From the NCBI GenBank assembly GCA_021372615.1, contig JAJFUB010000074.1, positions 46,164 through 110,163 on the forward strand: DNA of 64,000 nucleotides, in the 5' to 3' direction. Of the stretch, positions 35,638 to 43,654 are shown in pieces. A program made the translations under genes and the position numbers. The notes beneath the pieces are model-generated. The model saw only the letters and a program-made list of their open reading frames with translations, did not search any database and was not told the origin of the DNA. Each line of letters opens with the position of its first letter. Within the stretch, counting starts at the first letter, position 1. Source of the stretch: a bacterium (GTDB lineage Bacteria > Armatimonadota > Zipacnadia > Zipacnadales > UBA11051).

Positions 35638-36164
35638 CGTACGGGGTGGGTGCCGAGGTAGTCGCCGTCCCTCCCGGCCGCGACGTTCCTCTGGCTGAAG
35701 GTGGCGGGGGTGCCCTGCTCCACGCGACCGTCACAGTACCCGACCGAGACCCACGGCCCCAGTTCCCCACGATAGCCCAACCGGTGGCGATAAGCGAGCT
35801 GGCCGCCGCTGGCCTCGTAGGTCATCACCGCACAACTCGGCGCGTCAATGCTGTCGTGCTTCACCCCGGCCCATACGGGGCAGTAGGCATAGCCCGGCAT
35901 CACCCGCTGCGGGTCGGCGGGGCAGACCAGGTTCGCCCGGGTGAGCGGCGGAGTGCCGAGGAGACCCTCCGGGAGGGCCGACACGGGGGGCATGGTGTCG
36001 CCGTGGTCGGCGACGTACTGCAGGACGGCCATACCCAGCAACTGGACATTGGCGACACAGACCTGCGTACGGCCGATGTCCTGCTGCCGCTGCTGGAGGG
36101 GGATCGCCCACAGGGCGATCAGCACCATGGCGCCCACGATTGCCCACGTCGGCCAGCGTCGCAT
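35634..36164 (-). CDS. Small membrane protein, H-X9-DG/pseudopilin-like
   Basis: A 176-residue protein with one N-terminal helix (residues about 5-22, PTWAIVGAMVLIALWAIPL) and then CVANVQLLGMAVLQYVADHGDTMPP, the stretch that follows the pilin helix in H-X9-DG families (compare the CLSNVRQL block in the gene at 42111). It ends with WVSVGYCDGRVEQG, similar to the C-terminal motif, though the His spacing is not nine. The prepilin cleavage site is missing, so it may be a non-cleaved relative. The start lies 5 bases after the MttB-like stop, so the two are probably co-transcribed. Confidence 0.6.
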   Translation of the reverse strand: MRRWPTWAIVGAMVLIALWAIPLQQRQQDIGRTQVCVANVQLLGMAVLQYVADHGDTMPPVSALPEGLLGTPPLTRANLVCPADPQRVMPGYAYCPVWAGVKHDSIDAPSCAVMTYEASGGQLAYRHRLGYRGELGPWVSVGYCDGRVEQGTPATFSQRNVAAGRDGDYLGTHPVR

Positions 36165-36169
36165 GTCGG

Positions 36170-37573
36170 CTACAGCTCCTTCGCTGCCCGGTCCATGACC
36201 GTCCGCATCGCTGCCAGCTTGTCCTCCCGCCCGTCGGGCTTGACGTACTGCGCCTGCAACTCCGCCACCTGCGCCCGGGCCTTCGCGACCATCGCGGCGT
36301 CGTCCGCGGCCCCGTTCCACCCTCGCCGCTCGATGAGCTGCGGCATGAACAGGCACTCGCGGAAGCGCCGGGCCGTGTGCATCGTCTCCAGGTAGCTGTC
36401 CGTCATTCCCAGGTCCACCGCGACTATGTCATCCAGAACAATGTTGGCCGCGCTGGGGTCCACCCGGCGCTCGTACTGGCGCAGGCCGTCCACAAAGTCA
36501 CGCTCCAGCGCCAGTTGCACCAGCGAGAGCGTCTTGCCGCATTCGAGCATGCCATCGCCAACGCCGGGGTGCCGACCGGTGAAGGCCGCGACGGTCATCG
36601 CCTTGTAGTGCTTCTCGAAGAGCGCGGCCAGGCCGGGAGCCTTGGCGTCGCAGTACTCGCCGCTGCCGGGCGGGAAGTTCACGCCCGTCCAGCGGCGGAT
36701 GAACTCATTGACCGCGAAGGCGTGGTACATCGCGTCATAGGTCGAGTAGCTGACGTCGCCGGTCTTCATGTCCACGGTGCCGGCCCACATGGAGCCCCCG
36801 AGGCTGACCGCGGGGTTGATGACCCGCCCGCAGATCCACACCGACACGATCTCGGCCGCCGCCACCGTGATGAAGCCCTCCACGGTCACGGGAGTCGAGA
36901 CCCCGACGACAGGCATGGCCGTGATGCCGATGCTGCCGCCGGCCTTGGCCTGCCGCACCAGCCGGTCCACGACGTCCCGATCCAGTCGCAGCGGGTGAGC
37001 GAAGCACAGCGCGCCCCAGACCCACAGGTCGCCCACGCCCAGGATCTCCGCCATCTCGATGAGGTAGTCAATCTGGCGCACGTTCCAGGGGTAGACGCCA
37101 TGGGGGTGGGTGGCGTACTCGGCCAGCAGGAGCGCGGCGTTGAGCGGCTCGAGCAGGGGCGGCACATCGGTCGAGAGCAGACAATGGCCGACGCCCTGGT
37201 CGCCATGGACGACCTCGCCCAACCGGATGCACTCGACGAAGTCCCGCGTGTTGCCGCTGCGCCTGTCGCCGGTGTGTGGGTCCAGGCAGAACTGGGCGAT
37301 CTGGGTGCCCAGGCCGGGCTTCGCCGGGGCGCGGAAAGGCTGGCCGCCGAGCTGATCGTGACGCTCGCGACGGAACTGCGCCACATACTCGGCGACCATC
37401 TGCTGCGGGAAGCGCACGCGCTGGGCGGCGAAGTCCACCCGCGCCCCGGCGCGGTCTAGCAGGCCCAGCAGTTCGTCATTCTGGCACAGGATGCCGACCC
37501 GTTCGAGGGTCGCCATCACCGCCGTGGCCAGGGGCTCGACATCCTCATCGCGGATCAGGAACTGCTGGAGCAT
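36170..37573 (-). CDS. Trimethylamine methyltransferase (MttB) superfamily protein, non-pyrrolysine type
   Basis: A 467-residue TIM-barrel protein of the MttB superfamily. Recognisable parts are VMATLERVGILCQNDELL near the N-terminus, GNTRDFVECIRLGEVVHGDQGVGH, AGGSIGITAMPVVGVSTPVT and EYCDAKAPGLAALFEKHYKAM. No in-frame TAG is read through, so it is not a pyrrolysine enzyme; related non-pyrrolysine members demethylate glycine betaine, carnitine or proline betaine onto a corrinoid protein. The second ATG (37573) is chosen because GGAGG lies 7 bases upstream. No corrinoid protein gene is nearby. The divergent neighbour is an esterase-like hydrolase. Confidence 0.8.
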   Translation of the reverse strand: MLQQFLIRDEDVEPLATAVMATLERVGILCQNDELLGLLDRAGARVDFAAQRVRFPQQMVAEYVAQFRRERHDQLGGQPFRAPAKPGLGTQIAQFCLDPHTGDRRSGNTRDFVECIRLGEVVHGDQGVGHCLLSTDVPPLLEPLNAALLLAEYATHPHGVYPWNVRQIDYLIEMAEILGVGDLWVWGALCFAHPLRLDRDVVDRLVRQAKAGGSIGITAMPVVGVSTPVTVEGFITVAAAEIVSVWICGRVINPAVSLGGSMWAGTVDMKTGDVSYSTYDAMYHAFAVNEFIRRWTGVNFPPGSGEYCDAKAPGLAALFEKHYKAMTVAAFTGRHPGVGDGMLECGKTLSLVQLALERDFVDGLRQYERRVDPSAANIVLDDIVAVDLGMTDSYLETMHTARRFRECLFMPQLIERRGWNGAADDAAMVAKARAQVAELQAQYVKPDGREDKLAAMRTVMDRAAKEL

Positions 37574-37686
37574 GGCGGCGCCTCCGAGCATGAGATGCAG
37601 GCCCTTTCGCCGCGTGCAAAGCGGTTCCTGCGCGGAAGGTCCCGGGGCGAGGGGTGGGAATAGAGGGGACGAAGGGAGACCAACAC

Positions 37687-38727
37687 ATGCTCGACTTGCG
37701 CGCCTTGACCACCCCGCCCGCCGACTATGACCTTGCCAGCCATCCGCTGCCGCCGCTGCCCCTCGGGCCGACGCTCGAGGACTGGCAGGCCCAGCGCCAG
37801 GTGCTGCTGCAGACGTGGCTGGACTACCTCGGCCACGGGCCGGAGGTCGTGCCCCTCGACCCCGTGACCAAGTACAGCGAGGACCTCGGCGCGATCACCC
37901 GGACTCTCGTGACCTACCAGGTCGAGGAGGGCTGTCGCGTCTATGCCTACGTGGTGCGGCCCCAGGGCGACGGGCCCTTCCCCGGGGTGGTTGTCTTCCA
38001 TCCCACGACCGATCAGACGATCCTGCAGCCGGTGGGGCTGGCCGAGCCACCCGAGAAGCACTTCGCCCTGCGCCTGGCCGAGCGGGGCTATGTGACCGTT
38101 TCGCCCTGCAACGTCCTCTGGGACTACCGGGGCCGCCCCGGCGCCCACCCCGACTTCGGGGTCTTCACCCGCCTGACCGAAGACGTGCTGCTGGCACGCT
38201 ACCCGCACTGGACCGGCATGGGGAAGATGCTATGGGACGGGCTGCGAGCGACGGACTATCTGTTGACGCTGCCGGGGGTGGACCCGGAGCGCCTCGGCTG
38301 TGTCGGGCACTCGCTGGGGGCCAAGGAAGTCCTGTACGCGATGGCCTTCGATGAGCGCATGAAGGCCGGGGTATCCAGCGAGGGCGGCATCGGACTGCCG
38401 TTCACGAACTGGACCGCGCCGTGGTACCTGGGCGAGGGGGTCAAGCAGCGGTCGGACCTGGAGCATCACCAACTGCTCGCGTTGGCGGCGCCGCGGGCGC
38501 TGCTGGTGCTGGGCGGAGGCGCCCAGCCACCGGCCCCGGATGCCCGGCGCGGCGCTGCGGACTTCGTCCAGGACTGGAGCTATCTGGAAGCAGCCCGCCC
38601 GGCGTACGCGCTGCATGGCCAGGCGCAGAACCTGGGCCTGTTCCTGCACGATGCGGGCCACTGGGTGCCCGAGCCCGCGCAGGAGGCGCTGTACGGGTGG
38701 TTTGAGGCGCACCTGGGGACGAGGTGA
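37687..38727 (+). CDS. Alpha/beta hydrolase, acetyl-esterase-like
   Basis: A 346-residue cytoplasmic alpha/beta hydrolase. The nucleophile elbow is GHSLGAKE with Ser209. VVVFHPTTDQT precedes it as the oxyanion strand, and LHDAGHWVPEPAQEAL near the end supplies the catalytic His. It resembles the esterase at 4583-5608 in order of motifs, including the YVTVSPC and ERMKAGVSSEGGI blocks, and may be a paralogue with another ester specificity. GGGAG lies about 9 bases before the ATG. It ends 4 bases from the convergent heparinase-like gene. Confidence 0.78.
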   Translation: MLDLRALTTPPADYDLASHPLPPLPLGPTLEDWQAQRQVLLQTWLDYLGHGPEVVPLDPVTKYSEDLGAITRTLVTYQVEEGCRVYAYVVRPQGDGPFPGVVVFHPTTDQTILQPVGLAEPPEKHFALRLAERGYVTVSPCNVLWDYRGRPGAHPDFGVFTRLTEDVLLARYPHWTGMGKMLWDGLRATDYLLTLPGVDPERLGCVGHSLGAKEVLYAMAFDERMKAGVSSEGGIGLPFTNWTAPWYLGEGVKQRSDLEHHQLLALAAPRALLVLGGGAQPPAPDARRGAADFVQDWSYLEAARPAYALHGQAQNLGLFLHDAGHWVPEPAQEALYGWFEAHLGTR

Positions 38728-38731
38728 GCCC

Positions 38732-41047
38732 CTACCAACTGATCACGAACTCCGCCACCACCCGCCGCACCGCCTCCGTCGCGTCATAGCGCACGTGCAG
38801 GAACGGCTTGAAGCCGCTGCCGCTGGCATACGACCACACCACCGGCGTCTTCGCCACCCGCGCGGCGAGGGGCAGGTCGGTCGTCTGCGGCGTGACGCGC
38901 GCCTGGCGCTCGGTCCCGAACACCCCGGTCAGCCCCTCCAGCACCACCCCGTACTCCTCCTTGCCCTGGAACAGCCAACTGAGCCGCCGCGGCTCGTCCA
39001 ACACTACCGTATCGCGGACCGTGATCCGCTCTGGCGCGATCAGGAAGTCGCGCGTGTAGTGCGCCAGGCCCAACTCATCCGGATAGCCAGGGGTGAGCCA
39101 CAGCCGCACGAAGCCTGTCTGCGTGACCTCGTCCCACCGCACGGTCTGAACCTGCTCGCCCCGGTGCAGCTTCGAGGGGATGGACATCGGGTAGCCGATG
39201 TCACCGACCTGGCCCTGGCCGTCTATGAGCAGGCACGAGCGCAGCGCCGTCTGCAGCTTGTAGCCGCCGTCGGGGCTGCACAGCACGGGCACATCATCGA
39301 GGTAGAACATGAAGTGGCCGGAAGCGGGGGCGATGCCGAGACGGTCGCAGGCGCAGAGCGAGGCCAGGTAGGAGTTCCAGCCGGAGGCCGGCCCGCACTG
39401 GAGAGTTAGGGCCACCCGGCGGGCGTCGTCGCGGTAGTGGACCAGGCCCGAATCCGGATATGTCTGCAGTGGGGGCGGCGGTGCGGGAGGCGTGGCCGCC
39501 ACGGATGGGTCATAGCTCATCAGACCCGCCACCGCGCTCTGGTAGTATGCGTAGAGCTGTGTGCCGTGGTAGAACTCCCCGGTGTCGAGCTGGAGGAGTT
39601 GCTGCTGCAGCCACGCCGCGCGCCCGTCGCGGAACTTGCTCGCCGCCTGGTTGAGGAAGTGCGCGGCCCCGATGAAGCGCGACAGGTCGTTGCCGAAGCG
39701 CAGGACCTGGCGCGAGGGGCTCAGCAGGTTGACCATGAAGTCAATGATCGGCCGGAACTGGGGCCGGTCCAGCACGTCCTCGCCGGTCAACGCCAGCAGG
39801 GCCTCGCGGTACTGGCTCGTCTCCTCCAGGTACAGGTACTGGTGGTAGTGGGAGCTGAGGGGGATGACGCCATCGCGGGGCATCGCGCCCCACGAGCGCT
39901 CGACGCGCGGCAGCACCCACCGGCACCACAGGTCGGCTTCGGGTAGCACGCCCAGCAGATGCAGGGCCGCCACGCCGAAGCCGGCGAGGGACTTCTTGCC
40001 GTGGTCCTGGCTGATCGAGCCGCCCCAGTAGTCGCGGTTCAGCAGCGCCAGCTCGAAGAAGATCTGCCCGTGGACGCGGAGCTTGTCCAGCAGCCGCGCC
40101 CGCCGCTCCTCGCCCAGTTCGTCACCCAGCGCATGGTACGCCCAGGCGAGCGCCCGCAGGCAGCTCATGGCCCCCATGTCGCCATTGTGGCTGTAGCCCT
40201 CCGGGTTGGGGTTGCCCCACGCCGGGCGGCCGATGATCTCGTCCACCGTCGCGAGGGCCTCGTCGAGTGCGTCGGGGATGGCCCCCAGACGCCAGGCAGC
40301 GATCCACATGAGCAGATCATCCGCCCCGTGCCCGCGGTGGGCCGACAGCCACTCAAAGGTCCGGCGCAAGGGCTCGCGGTAGAGAGCGTGGGTGGTGTCG
40401 AGAGCGGCCCTGAGGCGTTCCCAGTATTCAGGTCTGGCCCATGCGGCGGCGGGGGGAGTGTACGCGCGCCCACGCGGGACTTCGGGCAGCAGCGCGTCCT
40501 CCGGCTCCACCTCCAGCACCGCCGACACCCACCGCAGCCCCGACCGGTCGTAGGCCGGCGGGGCCCCGGGGTTCTGGAAGACGTGGGCATTGCTCGCGCT
40601 CTGCCGGTCTTCCAGCGAGGGCTGCACGTACTGCTCGGGGCGGTAGGGCGTGAGTTCCACGGTGGTCGGCCCGTCGGCGACGAAGCTGAACTTGCCGCGG
40701 AAGCGCTGGTGCGCGATGTCTTCCAGCGACACGCGCTCGAAGAACCACAGGCCGATCCGGCGGCCATTGAGCGCGACCCAGTAGGCAGGCACCAGCGGGA
40801 TGGCGCCGAAGTTGATCGAGAAGTCCCACGGCCCGGTGCGCTCGTGCTCGTTGTGGTACTTGCTCAGCGTCTCGTAGAGCTGCTCCCAGTCGAAGTCCCG
40901 GGCGTCCATGACGACCGAGAACAGGTAGAGACCGGGCGCGGCGTCCAGGCAGAAGGAGATCGTCTCGCCCACGGTGAGCGGGAGGGACGTCAGGCCGTCT
41001 ACGGTGCAGACGGCGTGGTCGAGGCCGATCGGGTCCATTCGAGGCAT
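38732..41047 (-). CDS. Heparinase II/III-like polysaccharide lyase
   Basis: A 771-residue protein with no signal peptide. An N-terminal beta domain leads into an alpha/alpha toroid (about residues 210-500) with PEGYSHNGDMGAMSCLRALAWAYHALG, ISQDHGKKSLAGFGVAALHLLG and PLSSHYHQYLYLEETSQY, a Tyr/His-rich surface like that of alginate- and heparin-lyase relatives. The C-terminal half is a beta-sandwich (FMFYLDDVPVLCSPDGG, then TVVLDEPRRLSWLFQGKEEY). Members of this fold cut uronic-acid polysaccharides by beta-elimination. A downstream in-frame ATG (41038) is an equally possible start. The family is clear but the substrate is not. Confidence 0.7.
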   Translation of the reverse strand: MPRMDPIGLDHAVCTVDGLTSLPLTVGETISFCLDAAPGLYLFSVVMDARDFDWEQLYETLSKYHNEHERTGPWDFSINFGAIPLVPAYWVALNGRRIGLWFFERVSLEDIAHQRFRGKFSFVADGPTTVELTPYRPEQYVQPSLEDRQSASNAHVFQNPGAPPAYDRSGLRWVSAVLEVEPEDALLPEVPRGRAYTPPAAAWARPEYWERLRAALDTTHALYREPLRRTFEWLSAHRGHGADDLLMWIAAWRLGAIPDALDEALATVDEIIGRPAWGNPNPEGYSHNGDMGAMSCLRALAWAYHALGDELGEERRARLLDKLRVHGQIFFELALLNRDYWGGSISQDHGKKSLAGFGVAALHLLGVLPEADLWCRWVLPRVERSWGAMPRDGVIPLSSHYHQYLYLEETSQYREALLALTGEDVLDRPQFRPIIDFMVNLLSPSRQVLRFGNDLSRFIGAAHFLNQAASKFRDGRAAWLQQQLLQLDTGEFYHGTQLYAYYQSAVAGLMSYDPSVAATPPAPPPPLQTYPDSGLVHYRDDARRVALTLQCGPASGWNSYLASLCACDRLGIAPASGHFMFYLDDVPVLCSPDGGYKLQTALRSCLLIDGQGQVGDIGYPMSIPSKLHRGEQVQTVRWDEVTQTGFVRLWLTPGYPDELGLAHYTRDFLIAPERITVRDTVVLDEPRRLSWLFQGKEEYGVVLEGLTGVFGTERQARVTPQTTDLPLAARVAKTPVVWSYASGSGFKPFLHVRYDATEAVRRVVAEFVISW

Positions 41048-41581
41048 CCTGTGTGGCGTGATGGGCGGGGAGTTCGCCAGGCGCCCAGAGCCGCCCTGCC
41101 GCCACAGGAGAGTTCGGGGGAGATGCCGAAGGGAGAGGCGGCAAGGGCGAGTGTGCGACAGGTTGAGTCGCGCCTCCGGCGCTCAGACCGAACGGCCCCA
41201 AGAGGAGGGAAGGGGCCGCCGGTGTGACGGGGGCTTCCGCCCCCGCCTAGACTGAGCCGGCCCTCCGGGCCTCAACGACAGCGGCCCCCGAGGCCTCGCG
41301 GGTCCCCCATCTGGTGAGGACGGCGGGACCATCGGCATCGGAGTGGCGGTCGGTTCGGGGGGGGCCGTCAGCGCCGGAGGCGCGACTCAACATAGGCGGG
41401 GGCGGAAGCCCCCGTCACAGCGGCGTCCTCCCCTCCCCGTGGTGCGGGAGCCCCGGAGGGGCGACTCAACGATCCGTTGCCTCATCTGTAATGAACCGCC
41501 GCTGTCAGGGCACTCTACTACAGAAGCTCTGCCTCGGCGGCCCACGCTCGGCAATCTTCCTTCAGCATTCACAGGTCATTG
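41048..41581. repeat. Gene-free 534-base region with a compound inverted-repeat element
   Basis: No credible gene is seen. Repeat arms are GTTGAGTCGCGCCTCCGGCG (41162-41181), a GGGGGCTTCCGCCCCCGCC arm with CCCTCCGGGCCTCAAC (41226-41276), its inverted counterpart GCGCCGGAGGCGCGACTCAA with GGGGGCGGAAGCCCCC (41371-41414), and a final CCCCGGAGGGGCGACTCAA (41451-41469). The central pair recurs at 61921-62103. The region just before the sigma gene (41492-41517) holds TGAACC and TCTACT 16 bases apart, a weak match to an ECF-type promoter. Confidence 0.7.
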
Positions 41582-42118
41582 ATGCCCAACTCGGCACAGG
41601 ATGCGAACATGGTCAGGCAAGTGCTGCGCGGCAACCGAAGCGCGTATGCCGACCTGGTGGAAGCACACCAGGGACGCGCCCTGGCCTGCGCCCACCACCT
41701 GTGCGGAGACTTCGAGACGGCCCAGGACATCGCCCAGGAGGCGTTCGTCCAGGCGTACCGGTCGCTGCACAACCTGCATGACCCGGCGGCCTTCGGCGCG
41801 TGGCTGCATGGCATCGTGCGCAACCTGTGCCGCAAGCATCTGGCCAAGCAGCCGCCGCCGATGGCGTCGGTGGAGCAGGACCCGGTGCCCGAGCCGGCCG
41901 CGCCGCCCGACCGAACCGTCGAGATGGACTCGCTGCTGCAGACGTTGCCGCTGGCGGACCGGGAGATCCTGGCCGCGCGGTACCTGCAGGAGCTGGACTA
42001 CGAGGAGATCGCCCGGATGCTGGGGATCAGCGTGAACAACGTGCGGGTGCGCTGCTTCCGTGCGCGGCAGGCGTTGCGGGCGGCGCTGGCGGGGCAAGGA
42101 GGTGGGCTCGATGGCTGA
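41582..42118 (+). CDS. ECF-type RNA polymerase sigma factor
   Basis: A 178-residue sigma factor with regions 2 and 4 and no region 3. Region 2 reads AYADLVEAHQGRALACAHHLCGDFETAQDIAQEAFVQAY, with the DFETAQDIAQE core-binding helix. Region 4 is LPLADREILAARYLQELDYEEIARMLGISVNNVRVRCFRARQAL, the helix-turn-helix for the -35 element. The stop overlaps the next gene (anti-sigma fusion) by 8 bases, the standard layout for a sigma factor and its controller. ATG 41582 has AGG 6 bases upstream. A weak TGAACC...TCTACT pair 70-90 bases upstream may be an autoregulated promoter. Confidence 0.9.
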   Translation: MPNSAQDANMVRQVLRGNRSAYADLVEAHQGRALACAHHLCGDFETAQDIAQEAFVQAYRSLHNLHDPAAFGAWLHGIVRNLCRKHLAKQPPPMASVEQDPVPEPAAPPDRTVEMDSLLQTLPLADREILAARYLQELDYEEIARMLGISVNNVRVRCFRARQALRAALAGQGGGLDG

Positions 42119-43532
42119 CTGCGAGCAGTGGCGCGAGGCCATCTCGGCCTGGTTGGACGGGCAGTGCAGCCCGCAGGAAGAGAAGGAGGTGCAGGCTCAT
42201 CTGGACGCATGCCCGGCCTGCCGCGCGTGGGCGGAGCAGGTCGAGGCCGACCGGCGATCATTCATCAGCAGTCTCATGGGCCGCCAGGCAGACATCTCTC
42301 AGGATGTGATGAGGAGAGTGAGTGAGATGTCTGTGGAACCGAAGGAAGTCGCTGTACCGCGCCGCCGCCCGTCGTTCGGGCTGGTGGAGCTGCTTGTGGT
42401 CCTGGGCATTTGCGGGGTTCTGGCCGCGGTCTTGTTCCCGGTGTTCTCCAAGGCGCGCGAGAAGGCGCGGCAGCCAAGCTGCCTGTCGAATGTCAGGCAG
42501 TTGGCGCTGGCGACGCTGCAGTATGCGCACGACTACGATGACGTGCTGCCACCGGCGGAGAACTGGGCGGAGCTGATCCAGCGCTACCACGGCAACACGC
42601 AGATCCTGCACTGCCCGAGCGCCATCGGCAGCACGGGCGACAGCTACGCGCTGGTGTCGCGCTGGGGTGGGATGCCGCTGAAGTCCATCACCGACCCGGG
42701 CAACACGATCATCATCTACGAGGCTGAGAACGGCCAGCCCGCGTACCGTCACAACGAGGGCATGAACGTCGGCTACGCCGACGGGCATGGGAAGTGGATC
42801 AAGAAGCTGCCGAGTGATGTCGCGCCCATCACGGCCATCGCCCCCGGCGCACCGGACAACAACTACGGCCTGCGCCGGCGCGTGAGGCTGGCCTATGACG
42901 CCTCGTGTGAGGTGTGGGTCAGGAGCCTGCAGAGCGCCGTCGTCGCCGCCGAGCAGACCTTCTACGACCGTGGGGGCTTCGTGCTGCACTCCGCGCTCGA
43001 GCAGGGCGGGGTGAACGCAGGGCAGGAGCTGCACCGCTCGGCCCGCGTCGAGGGCAAGGTCCCGACCGCCGAAGTCGGAGCGACGATCAACGCGCTGGCG
43101 GCGCTGGGCTATGTGGCGCGGCGCGAGATCAGTGGGGCGGACATGACCGACCAATATGTGACCGGGAGCCGGGCCGTGACGCAGACCGAGGAGGAGCTGG
43201 GGCAGGTGCAACATCGCGAGGCGGTGGCGCGGACGGCCCAGAAGCCCGCGCTGCAGGAGCAGACGCGCGCCGTCCGGCAGCAACTCGGGGCCGCGCAGGA
43301 TGCGCTGTTCGGCGTGGAACGTGAGGTGGCGCTGGCGACGATCACGGCGACGCTCATCGAGCGCGGGCCGCAGGCGGCTGTATCGGCCGGGCAGATCGGC
43401 CGGGCCTGGAGCAGCTTCGTTCATACGGCGGGGCACGTCGGTGTTGTGCTGGTGTGGGTGGGGCTGTACGGGCTGTTCCTGACGCCGGTGGTGGTCGTGG
43501 TATGGGTCTGGCGGAAGCGTCGGGCGTCGTAG
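42111..43532 (+). CDS. Putative membrane anti-sigma factor: zf-HC2, pilin-like H-X9-DG and DUF4349 domains fused
   Basis: A 473-residue protein in an unusual order. Residues 1-50 are an anti-sigma zinc finger (Cys4, His30, Cys34, Cys37 in HLDACPAC). Residues 85-140 match a pilin helix and its following block: SFGLVELLVVLGICGVLAAVLFPVFSKAREKAR. Glu at +5 (Glu93) is kept, but the -1 Gly is Ser88. Residues 214-225 carry H-X9-DG (His214, Asp224-Gly225). Residues 310-420 resemble DUF4349, a coiled-coil domain, followed by a second helix (443-467) and an RKRR tail. The likely topology is finger inside, central domains outside. AAGGAGG lies upstream of the ATG, which overlaps the sigma gene by 8 bases. 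Confidence 0.75.
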   Translation: MADCEQWREAISAWLDGQCSPQEEKEVQAHLDACPACRAWAEQVEADRRSFISSLMGRQADISQDVMRRVSEMSVEPKEVAVPRRRPSFGLVELLVVLGICGVLAAVLFPVFSKAREKARQPSCLSNVRQLALATLQYAHDYDDVLPPAENWAELIQRYHGNTQILHCPSAIGSTGDSYALVSRWGGMPLKSITDPGNTIIIYEAENGQPAYRHNEGMNVGYADGHGKWIKKLPSDVAPITAIAPGAPDNNYGLRRRVRLAYDASCEVWVRSLQSAVVAAEQTFYDRGGFVLHSALEQGGVNAGQELHRSARVEGKVPTAEVGATINALAALGYVARREISGADMTDQYVTGSRAVTQTEEELGQVQHREAVARTAQKPALQEQTRAVRQQLGAAQDALFGVEREVALATITATLIERGPQAAVSAGQIGRAWSSFVHTAGHVGVVLVWVGLYGLFLTPVVVVVWVWRKRRAS

Positions 43533-43547
43533 CTTCACATCAGACAG

Positions 43548-43603
43548 AGTCGCGGGGCCCCGTCCGCCTACGCGCTGCGCGCTACGGCGGACACCCCGCG
43601 ACT
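43548..43603. repeat. Long palindrome downstream of the anti-sigma fusion gene
   Basis: AGTCGCGGGG pairs with CCCCGCGACT, and CGTCCGCC region pairs with GGCGGAC around a CGCGCTGCGCG core. It is followed by a pyrimidine-rich run and lies between two convergent genes, where it could end transcription on either strand. Confidence 0.6.
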
Positions 43604-43654
43604 CCTGCCTCTTGCCTCTTCCGTCTTCGTTCTTCAGTCTTCTCTCTTCCCTCT

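Noticed and set aside
36170..37573. Pyrrolysine-containing MttB
   Set aside because: The frame is uninterrupted by TAG, and no pyl genes are visible, so it is a non-pyrrolysine relative.
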